The notes: generated from the letters alone by a model not told the origin. DNA of 64,000 nt from Pseudomonas sp. KUIN-1 (GCF_009176725.1 NZ_AP020337.1:5940001-6004000), one strand, 5' to 3'. Counted from the first letter of the stretch, positions 1 through 8,452 are shown. Translations and numbers: made by a program.

Positions 1-1023
1 GGAGAACTCGCCAATCTGTGACAGTCCCATGCCCACGCGCAGCGAGGTACGGCCATCGTTGCCAGCGATAAAAGCGCCCAGCCCGCAGGACAGCATCTTG
101 CCCAGCACCACGGCAACGGTAATGACGGCGATCGGCCAGGCGTATTGCAGCAGGATGCCCGGATCGATCAGCAAACCGATGGCGACGAAAAAGATCGCGC
201 TGAACATGTCGCGAACCGGCTCGATCAGGCGCTCGATCTTCAGCAATTCACGCGACTCGGCCATGATCGCGCCGATCAGGAAGGCGCCCAGTACCATGCT
301 GTATTCCAGCTTGACCACCAGCAGGCAAAAGCCGAAACACAGGCCCAGCACGGTGATCAGCAACATCTCATTGCTTTCGAATCTGGCGACATAGGACAGC
401 AATCGAGGCACCACAAGGATCCCGATCACCAGCGCCACAATCATGAACAGCGACAGCTTGCCGACGGTGGAGAACACTTCCCCGGAACTGACCGAGCCGC
501 TGACAGCGATGCCGGACAACAGCGCGATGATGCCGATACCGAGAATGTCTTCCACGATCAACACACCGAAGATCAACTGGGCAAAGCGCTGGTTCTTCAT
601 CTTCAGGTCGTTGAGCGCCTTGACGATGATGGTGGTGGAAGAGATCGCCAGAATCGCGCCGAGAAACAGCGAGTCCATGGTTTTCCAGCCAAAGAACTGC
701 CCGATCTCGTAACCGATCCAGATCATCAGGGCAATTTCCAGGAAGGCCGCGATGAACGCCGTGGCGCCGACCTTGAACAACTTGCGCAGGCTGAACTCCA
801 GCCCCAGGCAGAACATCAGGAAGATCACCCCCAGCTCGGCCAGAATTTTGATGGTTTCTTCGTCGTGGATCAGACTGAATGGCGGGGTGTGCGGACCGAT
901 GATGAACCCGGCAACGATATAGCCCAGCACGACCGGCTGCCGGAGGCGATGGAACAGGATGGTCACCACACCGGCCACCAGCATGATCACTGCCAGGTCC
1001 TGAATGAAATTGATGGCATGCAT
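1..1023 (-). CDS. CPA2-family monovalent cation:proton antiporter (KefB/YbaL-like), 3' end beyond the window
   Basis: Integral inner-membrane exchanger of the CPA2 family, expected to exchange K+ or Na+ for protons. The 341 visible codons are almost entirely hydrophobic helices. They include GYIVAGFIIGP near residue 30, the acidic membrane stretch LEYSMVLGAFLIGAIMAES, and, at the cut edge, GMGLSQIGEFS, a signature of KefB/KefC/YbaL proteins. The start is the ATG at 1023-1021 because AAGGAG lies about 10 bases upstream; another ATG four bases further in is out of frame. Any C-terminal TrkA-N/RCK regulatory domain would lie to the left of the window, so KefB, YbaL and RosB subtypes cannot be told apart. 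The upstream gene diverges across about 290 bases. The family call is secure; substrate and regulation are unknown. Confidence 0.9.
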   Translation of the reverse strand, partial: MHAINFIQDLAVIMLVAGVVTILFHRLRQPVVLGYIVAGFIIGPHTPPFSLIHDEETIKILAELGVIFLMFCLGLEFSLRKLFKVGATAFIAAFLEIALMIWIGYEIGQFFGWKTMDSLFLGAILAISSTTIIVKALNDLKMKNQRFAQLIFGVLIVEDILGIGIIALLSGIAVSGSVSSGEVFSTVGKLSLFMIVALVIGILVVPRLLSYVARFESNEMLLITVLGLCFGFCLLVVKLEYSMVLGAFLIGAIMAESRELLKIERLIEPVRDMFSAIFFVAIGLLIDPGILLQYAWPIAVITVAVVLGKMLSCGLGAFIAGNDGRTSLRVGMGLSQIGEFS

Positions 1024-1314
1024 GATGGCGAAGCTCCTTGTGATGATGACGTTGCAAGCCGATATCGCCGTGCCCTACAGGGCGACAGCTATCCTTTTCG
1101 TCACTAAAATCCGATAAAGACGCAGGAAAAGACCCGATCCACAGGTTTTTGCAGGTTAACACCGCCCCCTTCGACATAAAGGCGGTGCAATATATGGAAA
1201 CAGATAGTTATGACGCGTGACGGCCGCCTGCTGGCCAGCGTCCCGATAACTGTCGCAAGCCCCTTGAGCGCCAGCATAGGCGCCCCTTGAACACCTTGAC
1301 CGTGTGAGTACGCT

Positions 1315-1800
1315 ATGGAACCCGGAAACGCCCAGCTGTCGATGACTGTATTGATGACCCCGGACATGGCCAACTTCTCTGGCAACGTACACGGCGGCAC
1401 GCTGCTCAAGTACCTGGACGAAGTGGCCTACGCGTGTGCCAGCCGCTACGCCGGGCGCTATGTGGTGACGCTGTCGGTAGACCAGGTGATTTTCCGTGAG
1501 CCGGTGCACGTCGGCGAACTGGTGACCTTTCTCGCCTCGGTCAATTACACCGGCAACACGTCCATGGAGGTGGGCATCAAGGTGGTCACCGAAAATATCC
1601 GCGAGCGCTCGGTACGCCATTCCAACAGCTGCTTCTTCACCATGGTTGCCGTGGACGACAATCGCAAGCCCGCCAGCGTCCCGCCCCTGGAGCCCGAATC
1701 GGCCGATGCCAAGCGGCGTTTCATCCAGGCGCAGCAACGCCGCCAGATTCGTCAGGAACTGGAAAAGCGCTATCAGGACATCAAGGAAGAAGCGTTGTAA
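1315..1800 (+). CDS. acyl-CoA thioesterase, hotdog fold (YciA/BFIT type)
   Basis: Cytosolic acyl-CoA hydrolase of 161 residues that would release free fatty acid and CoA. The hotdog signature GNVHGGTLLKYLDEVAY spans residues 23-39, with the conserved Asn24, His26 and Asp35 of the YciA-type active site. The second strand region (VTLSVDQVIFREPVHVGE, 51-68) is also typical. Residues 121-161 form a charged, Gln/Arg/Glu-rich tail that is probably helical and is common in Pseudomonas members. It is a single gene, divergent from the antiporter and convergent with pdxY, with a strong hairpin just after the stop. No clear Shine-Dalgarno motif precedes the ATG, but the frame fits the family N terminus. 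The physiological substrate cannot be deduced. Confidence 0.9.
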   Translation: MEPGNAQLSMTVLMTPDMANFSGNVHGGTLLKYLDEVAYACASRYAGRYVVTLSVDQVIFREPVHVGELVTFLASVNYTGNTSMEVGIKVVTENIRERSVRHSNSCFFTMVAVDDNRKPASVPPLEPESADAKRRFIQAQQRRQIRQELEKRYQDIKEEAL

Positions 1801-1806
1801 GAGGCA

Positions 1807-1830
1807 GACTCGGGCACGGATGCCCGAGTC
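1807..1830. terminator. hairpin between convergent thioesterase and pdxY
   Basis: GACTCGGGCA, loop CGGA, TGCCCGAGTC: a perfect 10-bp stem with a tetraloop between two convergent stop codons. There is no T-tract on the + side, so it may act as a bidirectional attenuator or RNA 3'-end stabiliser rather than a canonical intrinsic terminator. Confidence 0.6.
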
Positions 1831-1848
1831 GTCGGCAGCAGCCGGGAT

Positions 1849-2715
1849 TTACAGACGCACTGCTTCGAACTTCACCCGCGGATGCGCGATGCGATCCTGG
1901 GCACGCACCAGTTCCAGCTCGTAGCTGCCACAGGCCTGGGTTTCCAGCAGCACTTCGTGGACGGCAGCCGCAGCGAACTCGAACGCGGCAACCAGATCGT
2001 CGCCCAGCAGCACACGCGACAGAAACAAACCGGAGGTCAGATCACCCACGCCGACCGGCTGACGCGGAAACGCCAGTAAAGGGCGGCGCAGGTGCCAGCT
2101 CGCCTCGGCGGTGACCAGCAGCATTTCGAAGCCATCGGCGGCCTTGCCGGGGTAATCGAGGTGTTTCACCACAATCGCCCTGGGGCCACGCGCCAGCAAG
2201 GCACGCGCCATCGCCAGGCAGTCGTGCAGTGATTCGGGCTTACGACCCGAGAAGCTGTCCAGCTCCAGTTGATTGGGGCACATGAAGTCCGCCATGGCCG
2301 CCGCTTCCTGCAGCAGGAAATCACTGACTTCGGGCGCAACGATGCAGCCTTTTTCAGGATGGCCCATCACCGGGTCGCACAGGTACAGCGCTTTCGGATT
2401 GGCCGCCTTGATGCGTGCCACGCCCGTGAGAATCGCCCTGCCCTGCGCCGCACTGCCCAGATACCCCGACAGCACCGCATCGCAGTTGCCCAGCTCGCCG
2501 ATGGCGGCAATCCCGTCGATCAGCGCAGGAATCTGCTGCGGAGCCAGCACTTCGCCGGTCCACTGCTTGTATTGCGTGTGGTTGGAGAACTGGACCGTGT
2601 TGAGCGGCCAGACGTTGACCCCGATACGCTGCATCGGGAACACCGCTGCGCTGTTGCCGGCGTGGCCGAATACCACATGGGACTGGATAGCGAGCAAATG
2701 AGGCGTACGTTTCAT
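1849..2715 (-). CDS. pdxY: pyridoxal kinase PdxY
   Basis: Phosphorylates pyridoxal to pyridoxal 5'-phosphate in the vitamin B6 salvage pathway (ribokinase/PfkB-like superfamily). The 288-residue protein matches the usual PdxY length. The N terminus MKRTPHLLAIQSHVVFGHAG is the typical PdxY opening, and substrate-site motifs NTVQFSNHTQY and LSGYLGSAAQG follow. The C-terminal GVGDLTSGLF carries the catalytic Asp at about residue 225. The frame stays open upstream to 2937, but the ATG at 2715 is chosen because it gives the exact family N terminus. It is convergent with the thioesterase and divergent from a DUF3301 gene. The assignment is secure. Confidence 0.96.
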   Translation of the reverse strand: MKRTPHLLAIQSHVVFGHAGNSAAVFPMQRIGVNVWPLNTVQFSNHTQYKQWTGEVLAPQQIPALIDGIAAIGELGNCDAVLSGYLGSAAQGRAILTGVARIKAANPKALYLCDPVMGHPEKGCIVAPEVSDFLLQEAAAMADFMCPNQLELDSFSGRKPESLHDCLAMARALLARGPRAIVVKHLDYPGKAADGFEMLLVTAEASWHLRRPLLAFPRQPVGVGDLTSGLFLSRVLLGDDLVAAFEFAAAAVHEVLLETQACGSYELELVRAQDRIAHPRVKFEAVRL

Positions 2716-2833
2716 GGGGGGCGGAATCCTGAACACGATGCAAATGCAATAATGAGAAATATAAGTCGCGCAGTATGGCTGTAAATCACTCAGGACAGTT
2801 AAGCTGACGACTCCTACGCTGGAGCACTCCGTC

Positions 2834-3226
2834 ATGCTGACCCTGGGAAACATCTTCGTGCTGATGCTGTTCGCGAGCGCCGCGGCCTGGTGGTGGCACG
2901 CCCATGGTCTGCGCGAAAAGGCCCTGGCACGCGTCAAGCAACACTGCGCACGCCTCGAACTGCAACTGCTGGACGACGCGGTTGCCCTGCGCCGCCTGAC
3001 CTTCGCCCGCGACGCTCAAGGCCGCAAACGCCTGGCCCGCGTGTATGGCTTTGAGTTCACGGTGACCGGCGAGCAACGTCACCCTGGCACGATCACCCTG
3101 TTCGGCGCGCACACTGCGCAAATCGAACTGGCACCCTACCCGTTTGAAATCAAAACACCACCGCCCAGCGCTGAAGTTATTCAGATGAGTGAATGGCGTC
3201 AATCGCATCAGAAATGGAAGCAGTAG
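2834..3226 (+). CDS. DUF3301 family single-pass membrane protein
   Basis: Short protein of 130 residues with one N-terminal membrane segment (about 4-22) followed by AWWWHAHGLREKAL and a cytoplasmic basic region (VKQHCARLELQLLDDAV), the layout of DUF3301 proteins of gammaproteobacteria. No enzymatic motif is seen and the function is not known. GGAG lies 11 bases before the ATG. It is divergent from pdxY and followed by a REP-type repeat and the converging CobW gene. The family call rests on the Trp-rich boundary and the LxLLDDAVAL pattern. Confidence 0.8.
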   Translation: MLTLGNIFVLMLFASAAAWWWHAHGLREKALARVKQHCARLELQLLDDAVALRRLTFARDAQGRKRLARVYGFEFTVTGEQRHPGTITLFGAHTAQIELAPYPFEIKTPPPSAEVIQMSEWRQSHQKWKQ

Positions 3227-3235
3227 CCGCGCACG

Positions 3236-3350
3236 ACGCTCGTCGCCGCGATTCAGCGCTCATGTCCATGCCTGAACCCGACTGACTATCGTGCCAATGC
3301 TCCGCGTTGGCATGCCGTTCCGGACGCTCCGCGTCCTGCCCTCAGCTATC
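3236..3350. repeat. REP-type dispersed palindromic repeat
   Basis: Non-coding stretch between convergent genes containing ACTATCGTGCCAATGCTCCG and ATGCCGTTCCGGACGCTCCG, which recur in related form near 21660-21720 and 30395-30490. Nested inverted units such as CAATGCTCCGCGTTGG-type arms mark it as a REP-like element, probably forming stem-loops in the 3' ends of transcripts. Confidence 0.7.
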
Positions 3351-3362
3351 AACTGACACCTG

Positions 3363-4334
3363 TCACGCCAGACACTCCGCCATCTGCGCCTGCAACTTAT
3401 CCACATCCTGAGCAGTGGAAAAGATCAATTCCAGGCGTGAGTCCTGACGCCATTCGCTGATTTGCCAGGCCAGCGGAGCACCATCAACGACGTTGCCGGA
3501 ATACCAGCCGCCCTCGCTGTGGATAACCATCTTCGCCCGCCGCCAATCAAGGCTTTCCAGCCAGTGCAGGATGCGCTGCAGATCGAAGCGCTGCGAGGGA
3601 TGCCAGCGCCAGCCGATGCTCCAGCCTTCAGCACTGACCTGACTCAGACAGATCGGCAACTTCGGGTCGGTCCATAGCGCGGGCAAGTGGCCGACGCCGT
3701 TGGGCAGCATCAGCTTATCCACAGCCTGTTTATCAATAGCGGTGCCACTGGCGAACCCCGGCACACGGCTCAGGGGCAGCTCGCCGTGTCGGGTCCAGAT
3801 CAAGGCGTGCGGCAGCAACTGTTCGGTCAATGCCTGGCGAGCCAAGTCGTCCAGTTGCTCGGACTTGTTCATGACCACCAGCCCGGCATGCGCCAGGGCT
3901 TCCTGCTGAGTACTCGGCAACGGTTGTCCGGCGAGCATTGCCTGCGCGTCCAGCACCACCACGCCGGGCTGGACATCCAGGACGCCGCGCCATGGCGCTT
4001 CGCGCAATTGTGTCATCAGTTGCGCGGGATGGCCCAGTCCCGAAGGCTCGATGAACAGACGGTCCGGCCGTGCCTTGCGCAACAAACGCCCCAGGCCGAT
4101 CTGAAAGGGCACGCCATTAACGCAGCACAGGCAGCCGCCAGCCACTTCGCCAAGTGCGATACCATCGGCGTCCGTGGTCAACAGCGCAGCATCCAGGCCG
4201 ATCTGCCCGAACTCGTTGATCAATATGGCCCAGCGCTCATGGGCAGGTTTCTGCGCCAGCAGGCGCTTGATCAGGCTGGTCTTGCCGGCGCCCAGCGGGC
4301 CACCGATGACATGCGTCGGTATGTTTTGCAGCAT
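3363..4334 (-). CDS. CobW/COG0523-family GTPase (putative metallochaperone)
   Basis: G3E-family P-loop GTPase of 323 residues, related to YjiA, ZigA and CobW proteins that handle zinc, cobalt or nickel. Walker A GGPLGAGKTS spans 11-20. The metal-binding GGCLCC motif at 66-71 (Cys68, Cys70, Cys71) is intact, IEPSGLGHP resembles Walker B/switch II, and NKSE is the guanine-specificity motif. A C-terminal CobW_C-like region (WHPSQRFDLQRILHWLESLD) follows. The frame is open further upstream, but the ATG at 4334 gives the family N terminus immediately before the P-loop. It diverges by about 50 bases from a small secreted protein; no Zur palindrome was found in that gap. Which metal or client protein it serves is unknown; closeness to zigA suggests zinc. 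Confidence 0.9.
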   Translation of the reverse strand: MLQNIPTHVIGGPLGAGKTSLIKRLLAQKPAHERWAILINEFGQIGLDAALLTTDADGIALGEVAGGCLCCVNGVPFQIGLGRLLRKARPDRLFIEPSGLGHPAQLMTQLREAPWRGVLDVQPGVVVLDAQAMLAGQPLPSTQQEALAHAGLVVMNKSEQLDDLARQALTEQLLPHALIWTRHGELPLSRVPGFASGTAIDKQAVDKLMLPNGVGHLPALWTDPKLPICLSQVSAEGWSIGWRWHPSQRFDLQRILHWLESLDWRRAKMVIHSEGGWYSGNVVDGAPLAWQISEWRQDSRLELIFSTAQDVDKLQAQMAECLA

Positions 4335-4386
4335 GAGATCACTTTTGGCGAATGCGTGGTTCATTGAAGAGCAAGGAAGGATAACG

Positions 4387-4761
4387 ATGCAAGTAATGCG
4401 GCTGTCTGCCCGCCTGGCGTTGATGCTGCTGACAGTGTCTTGCGGTTCGGCGTGGGCCGAAGCGTGTCTGGTCCACAGCCAGGCCGAAAGGCTCGACGTG
4501 AAGGTCTGCCAGGAAAATATAAACATCCCGGCAAACCTGTTTCACGACAGCTTCTGCCAGCCGCAGCTGGCCGGGCAGAAGACTGAGACCGTCTATTCGC
4601 AACAGTGCCCGACAGGTGCGTTCGGCGTCTGCCGCAATGCGCAGGTTGCCAATATGCCGTATCGCGAGCACATCCACTATTACGGCGTCGCCGGTGATGC
4701 GCTGTACCTCAAGCCCTTCTGCGAAGGCCAGAGCAAGGGGCAGTGGCTAACGCCTGACTGA
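4387..4761 (+). CDS. small secreted Cys-rich protein, unknown function
   Basis: A 124-residue protein with a Sec signal peptide (basic start, hydrophobic core LALMLLTVSCGSAWA, cleavage probably after AWA at about 24-26). The mature part has several cysteines (ACLVHS, KVCQEN, SFCQPQ, QQCPTGAFGVCR, PFCEGQ), suggesting disulphide bonds in the periplasm or outside. AAGGAAGG precedes the ATG. It is divergent from the CobW GTPase and convergent with the DUF1826 gene, with only three bases between stop codons. I recognise no family and cannot assign a function. Confidence 0.75.
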   Translation: MQVMRLSARLALMLLTVSCGSAWAEACLVHSQAERLDVKVCQENINIPANLFHDSFCQPQLAGQKTETVYSQQCPTGAFGVCRNAQVANMPYREHIHYYGVAGDALYLKPFCEGQSKGQWLTPD

Positions 4762-4764
4762 ACC

Positions 4765-5415
4765 TCAGGCCAGCCAGTCCAGCGTCAGAATCAACCTGCG
4801 CTCGTTGCGCAGCAGTTGCGGCGAGCGGTGGATCAGACCAAAACCTTCATTGCCGTGCCAGCGCTCGCCCTTGAGCAGCGCCACTTCACCGCTGTTGATC
4901 TGCTGGATATGGGCAGCATCCGTCGGCTCGGCGTCCAGACGCCCCAGTTGTTTGCGGTCCATCACCCCTTCATGCAGCCATTGACTGCCAACCCCGCCGT
5001 AAGTGGTGATGAGACGCACCGGCACGTGGTCGACATGGAAGCGCGGGCACATGGCCTTGTCGAGCACCCGCAGGCGCAGGCCAACGCATTCGGCACCCAG
5101 CAGACAGGCATAGGCGCTGACCAGCCAGGAAACGTCGGCAATGAACCCCTGATAGCCCAGCAGGTCGGAATAGCCCGATGCCAGCGCGCTCAGGTCAGGC
5201 TCGACCTCGCCGCCCTGCACTTCCAGGGTCATGGACTCGGCAAGAGGCTCACCCATCGACAGCAGCAAGGCACCGAAGTCTTCTATGTGCGCAGGCAACT
5301 GACGCTGCCAGAGCGCCAGGTTGACGCCATCCTGCAGAATCTCGCTCAACACGTCGGGCGTAGCGCCTTGCGCCTGTCGGACTGCGGTTTCAGGTTTAAA
5401 ACGATAAGCCAGCAT
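4765..5415 (-). CDS. DUF1826 protein, partner of ZigA
   Basis: Protein of 216 residues matching DUF1826 proteins that are co-transcribed with COG0523 GTPases in Zur regulons of Pseudomonas. The conserved block CPRFHVDHVPVRLITTYGG (123-141) holds a His-x-Asp-His cluster and Arg reminiscent of metal or 2-oxoglutarate sites, and KGERWHGNEGFGLIHRSP near the C terminus holds two more His. It overlaps the zigA stop by one base, implying translational coupling. Transcription would come from the Zur box upstream of zigA. The biochemical role is not established; a zinc-sparing or metal-handling role is inference from the context. Confidence 0.85.
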   Translation of the reverse strand: MLAYRFKPETAVRQAQGATPDVLSEILQDGVNLALWQRQLPAHIEDFGALLLSMGEPLAESMTLEVQGGEVEPDLSALASGYSDLLGYQGFIADVSWLVSAYACLLGAECVGLRLRVLDKAMCPRFHVDHVPVRLITTYGGVGSQWLHEGVMDRKQLGRLDAEPTDAAHIQQINSGEVALLKGERWHGNEGFGLIHRSPQLLRNERRLILTLDWLA

Positions 5416-6623
5416 CAGGCAGCCACCTCTTCATGCCAATCGCCAAACGGATCGGCCAGCGCACGCCAACGCTCGACACCCGCCTCCATCTCCGCATCAG
5501 TGAGCAGGCAGTTGTCCAGCTCGGCGGTCAGCCGCGCAAAATCAATGTTCTGGCCGATGAACACCAGTTCCTGCCGACAGTCGCCAGTCTCAGTCGACCA
5601 GTTCTCCAGAATGGAACTGACGCTTTCCTTGTCCTCGGGCCAGCTGTCGCGGTTCACGAAACGCCACCAACGCCCGGCAAAGCCATGGCGCATCAAACCG
5701 CCTGCCTGCGACCAGCTGCCCGCATCCTTGTATTTGCTGGCCAGCCAGAAGAAGCCTTTGGAGCGCAGCAGCTTGCCGTTAATCCAGGGACGATTGATGA
5801 AATCGAAAAAACGCTCCGGATGGAACGGCCGGCGAGCACGATAGGCGGTTGATGCAATGCCGTACTCTTCGCTTTCCGGCATGTGTTCGCCGCGCATTTC
5901 CTTGAGCCAGCCCGGTGCCTGGGAAGCGCGCTGGAAGTCAAAGCGCCCGGTGTTGAGAATCGTCGCCAACGGCACCTGACCCATCACCATCGGCACAATC
6001 TCGGCCTCCGGGTTGAGGCGCTTGAGGATCGCCATCAGCTCTTCACGCTCAATGGAACTAATCAGGTCGATCTTGCTGAGCAGGATGACGTCGGCAAACT
6101 CGATCTGCTCGATCAGCAGGTCGGTAATCGAGCGATCATCGTCTTCACCCATGGTTTCACCGCGTGTGGACAAGCCGTCTGCGGCCTCGTAATCGAGCAG
6201 GAAGTTCACGCCATCGACCACGGTGACCATGGTGTCCAGGCGCGCCAGGTCCATCAGGCTTTTGCCGGCCTCGTCGCGGAAAGTGAAGGTTTCAGCCACC
6301 GGCAGCGGCTCGGAGATTCCCGTGGATTCGATCAATAAGTAATCAAAACGACCGTCCTGTGCCAGGCGGCTGACCTCTTCGAGCAGATCCTCGCGCAAGG
6401 TGCAGCAGATGCAGCCATTGCTCATCTCGATCAGCTTTTCTTCGGCGCGGTTGAGGCTGACATCACGCTGAACTTCGCTGCCGTCGATGTTGATCTCGCT
6501 CATGTCGTTGACGATCACCGCAACCCGCAGGTTTTCACGGTTGCGCAGCACGTAATTGAGTAAAGTGCTTTTTCCGGCCCCGAGAAAGCCGGACAGGACG
6601 GTAACGGGTAGAAGTTTTGCCAT
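5415..6623 (-). CDS. zigA: zinc chaperone GTPase ZigA (COG0523)
   Basis: 402-residue G3E GTPase thought to deliver zinc to essential enzymes during zinc starvation. Walker A GFLGAGKST spans 12-20, the metal motif CICC at 71-74 provides Cys71/73/74, LLIESTGISEP resembles switch II, and LLSKIDLI is the base-recognition motif. The C-terminal CobW_C domain (RPFHPERFFDFINRPWINGK onward) is full length. It agrees with P. aeruginosa ZigA (PA5535) in size and neighbours (DUF1826, amiA). It is first in a two-gene operon with the DUF1826 gene. The 15-bp Zur palindrome about 90 bases upstream predicts repression by Zn-Zur. The metal specificity is inferred from the family and the operator. Confidence 0.93.
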   Translation of the reverse strand: MAKLLPVTVLSGFLGAGKSTLLNYVLRNRENLRVAVIVNDMSEINIDGSEVQRDVSLNRAEEKLIEMSNGCICCTLREDLLEEVSRLAQDGRFDYLLIESTGISEPLPVAETFTFRDEAGKSLMDLARLDTMVTVVDGVNFLLDYEAADGLSTRGETMGEDDDRSITDLLIEQIEFADVILLSKIDLISSIEREELMAILKRLNPEAEIVPMVMGQVPLATILNTGRFDFQRASQAPGWLKEMRGEHMPESEEYGIASTAYRARRPFHPERFFDFINRPWINGKLLRSKGFFWLASKYKDAGSWSQAGGLMRHGFAGRWWRFVNRDSWPEDKESVSSILENWSTETGDCRQELVFIGQNIDFARLTAELDNCLLTDAEMEAGVERWRALADPFGDWHEEVAA

Positions 6624-6712
6624 CAGGATTCTCCAGGCAGCTGCAAGGCTTGAACCTTGTTCATGTCGGCTGCGACGAATCCCTCTGGCAGCCCACTCTA
6701 ATCACATCAGGA

Positions 6713-6727
6713 TGTTATAGTATAACA
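6713..6727. promoter_or_regulatory. Zur operator upstream of zigA and a divergent secreted-protein gene
   Basis: TGTTATAGTATAACA is a perfect 15-bp inverted repeat and matches the core gammaproteobacterial Zur box GTTATANTATAAC at every specified position. It lies 90 bases before zigA and 37 bases before the ATG of a divergent secreted protein, so one operator could control both. Confidence 0.88.
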
Positions 6728-6763
6728 AGCCGAAATAGCTATGGCCTTGGTGAAGGGATCTTC

Positions 6764-7147
6764 ATGAGACGGGTTTCGACAGGTTTGATGGCGATGCTGA
6801 TCAGCACGCATTTGATGGCTGCACCACCAAGACCCTCCGCCGACCTCGCTACCTGTACCCGCAGCGCGACGCTGCTGGCGTGCAACGATGCGCAGGGCAA
6901 TAGCTACAGCGTGGCAGCCGCCGGATCAACGACGTGGTTAAAGGGCTACGAGGTACTCGACAAGCGCCGTTGGGCGCAGACCAACAGTCGCTATGGCCAG
7001 TTGACGTTTTTTACCGGGCTGGCTTCTGATGGCGAAGCCTGGGTAGGCACTGTGCAGCGTGTGGGCTGGACGACAATCACCCGGGTATCCAGCTCAAGCG
7101 GCACGCGCAGCAAGATCACCTGCAGCCGCTTGAATGGCTGCCGCTGA
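6764..7147 (+). CDS. small secreted protein adjacent to a Zur box, unknown function
   Basis: 127-residue protein with a signal peptide (MRRVSTGLMAMLISTHLMAA). The mature domain has four cysteines (ATCTRS, LLACND, KITCSR, NGCR), likely paired, and an aromatic, beta-rich middle (TTWLKGYEVLDKRRWAQ, QLTFFTGLASDGEAWVG). The start was chosen at 6764 because AAGGGA lies six bases upstream and the signal peptide begins there, although the frame is open back to 6617. It shares the 140-base intergenic region holding the Zur box with zigA and converges with amiA. I do not recognise the family. Induction under zinc starvation is a prediction from the operator position. Confidence 0.72.
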   Translation: MRRVSTGLMAMLISTHLMAAPPRPSADLATCTRSATLLACNDAQGNSYSVAAAGSTTWLKGYEVLDKRRWAQTNSRYGQLTFFTGLASDGEAWVGTVQRVGWTTITRVSSSSGTRSKITCSRLNGCR

Positions 7148-7152
7148 GCCGA

Positions 7153-8379
7153 TCAGACCGGCTGTTCCTGCTTCTGCGCCTGCAGCCAGGCCATGTGCGA
7201 GTCGACTGGCGGGTTACGCTGGAAATAGCGCTGCAGGCCATCGAACAGACCATCGGCAACGGCCTGTTGATGACGCGCCGTGACCAGGCGCTGACTGTCG
7301 CGGCTGTTGGAGATGAAGCCGGTCTCGACCAGAATCGACGGCACATCCGGTGATTTGAGAACGGCGAAACCGGCCTGTTCAACGCGCTTCTGATGCAGCG
7401 TGGTGATGCCTTCGAGACTGCCCAGTACGGTGTGACCCAGTTGCAGGCTGGCCGCAATGGTGGCGTTCATCGACATGTCGAGAATCACCCCGGCGAGCAT
7501 CGGGTCCTTGTCCTTCAGATTGAGCAGCGACGTGGCACCCAGCAGGTCCGCACCGTTTTCCCGCTGAGCCATGAAACGCGCGGTTGCCGACGTTGCTCCG
7601 CCTTCGGAAAGGGCAAACACCGACGCACCCGATGCCGTCAGCCGAGGCGCAGCATCGGCATGCACGGAGATGAACATGTCAGCGTTGGACTTGTGCGCGA
7701 ACTCGACGCGCTTGCGCAGCGGTACGAAAAAGTCATCGTTGCGCACCAGACGTACGTCGAAGCCCTTCTCGCGCTTCAAGCGTCTGGCCAGCAACTGAGC
7801 AATGGACAGCACCACATCTTTTTCACGCTCACCCCGCGAACCAACAGCGCCAGGATCCTTACCGCCATGACCGGCATCGACTACCACCATGATGTCGCGT
7901 CCGGTGTGCGCCTTGCTGGTCGGGATCGGCACAGGCACTGGCGGCGGCAGCTCAGCCATCTGCACAGGCGCATGAGCCGTGGAACTCATGTCCAGCACCA
8001 GCCGATGCCCCTGCCCGCCTTCCGGACCAAGCAGGAAACTGTTGAGCTGTACTGGTGCGGTGAGGTCCAGCACGATGCGCGTGTCGTCACCCTGGCCGTA
8101 GTGCCCGGAGCGAATCGATTTTATGACGGTACGGTCCAGCGCCAATTGGCTGAAGTCGCCGGTCAGCCGCGAACCGCTGACGTCGATGATCAGGCGGTCG
8201 GGGGCTGTCAGGGTGAAGGTCTTGTATTGCACCGGGCCGCTCAGGTCGAGAACCAGTCGCAGCTTGTCGTTGGTACGCCAAAGGCGGGCGTTACGAATCT
8301 GCGTGGCGTAAGCACCCAACGGCAACGTCAGGGCCGCGCTGGCCAGCAGCATGTTGAGCAACACTTGGCGTCGGTGCAT
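7153..8379 (-). CDS. amiA: N-acetylmuramoyl-L-alanine amidase AmiA (AMIN + Amidase_3)
   Basis: Periplasmic zinc amidase that cleaves the amide bond between N-acetylmuramic acid and L-alanine in peptidoglycan, used in daughter-cell separation and remodelling. There is a signal peptide (about 1-26, starting MHRRQVLL, possibly twin-arginine-like). An AMIN domain (about 27-135) precedes a proline-rich linker (PPPVPVPIP). The Amidase_3 domain (about 162-390) has VDAGHGGKDPGA with His171, a Glu near 184, SVHAD with His240, and ETGFIS with catalytic Glu352. ATG 8379 is preferred over an upstream TTG at 8391. An imperfect Zur box lies 61 bases upstream; the P. aeruginosa orthologue PA5538 is in the Zur regulon. 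This may be a second, zinc-starvation copy of the essential AmiB/AmiC function. Confidence 0.92.
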   Translation of the reverse strand: MHRRQVLLNMLLASAALTLPLGAYATQIRNARLWRTNDKLRLVLDLSGPVQYKTFTLTAPDRLIIDVSGSRLTGDFSQLALDRTVIKSIRSGHYGQGDDTRIVLDLTAPVQLNSFLLGPEGGQGHRLVLDMSSTAHAPVQMAELPPPVPVPIPTSKAHTGRDIMVVVDAGHGGKDPGAVGSRGEREKDVVLSIAQLLARRLKREKGFDVRLVRNDDFFVPLRKRVEFAHKSNADMFISVHADAAPRLTASGASVFALSEGGATSATARFMAQRENGADLLGATSLLNLKDKDPMLAGVILDMSMNATIAASLQLGHTVLGSLEGITTLHQKRVEQAGFAVLKSPDVPSILVETGFISNSRDSQRLVTARHQQAVADGLFDGLQRYFQRNPPVDSHMAWLQAQKQEQPV

Positions 8380-8439
8380 GGAACGTCTCAAAGAGCAAAT
8401 TGAGCATCCCGGCTCACGAAGGGTTCATCCACATCATTA

Positions 8440-8452
8440 GTAACAATATAAC
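8440..8452. promoter_or_regulatory. imperfect Zur-like operator upstream of amiA
   Basis: GTAACAATATAAC; read on the minus strand GTTATATTGTTAC, which has one perfect Zur half-site and a second with two mismatches. The distance to the amiA start (61 bases) and the known zinc regulation of amiA orthologues support the call, but the match is weaker than at 6713. Confidence 0.6.

Noticed and set aside
2716..2937. N-terminal extension of PdxY
   Set aside because: Frame is open, but the added residues do not resemble PdxY and the ATG at 2715 gives the conserved start.
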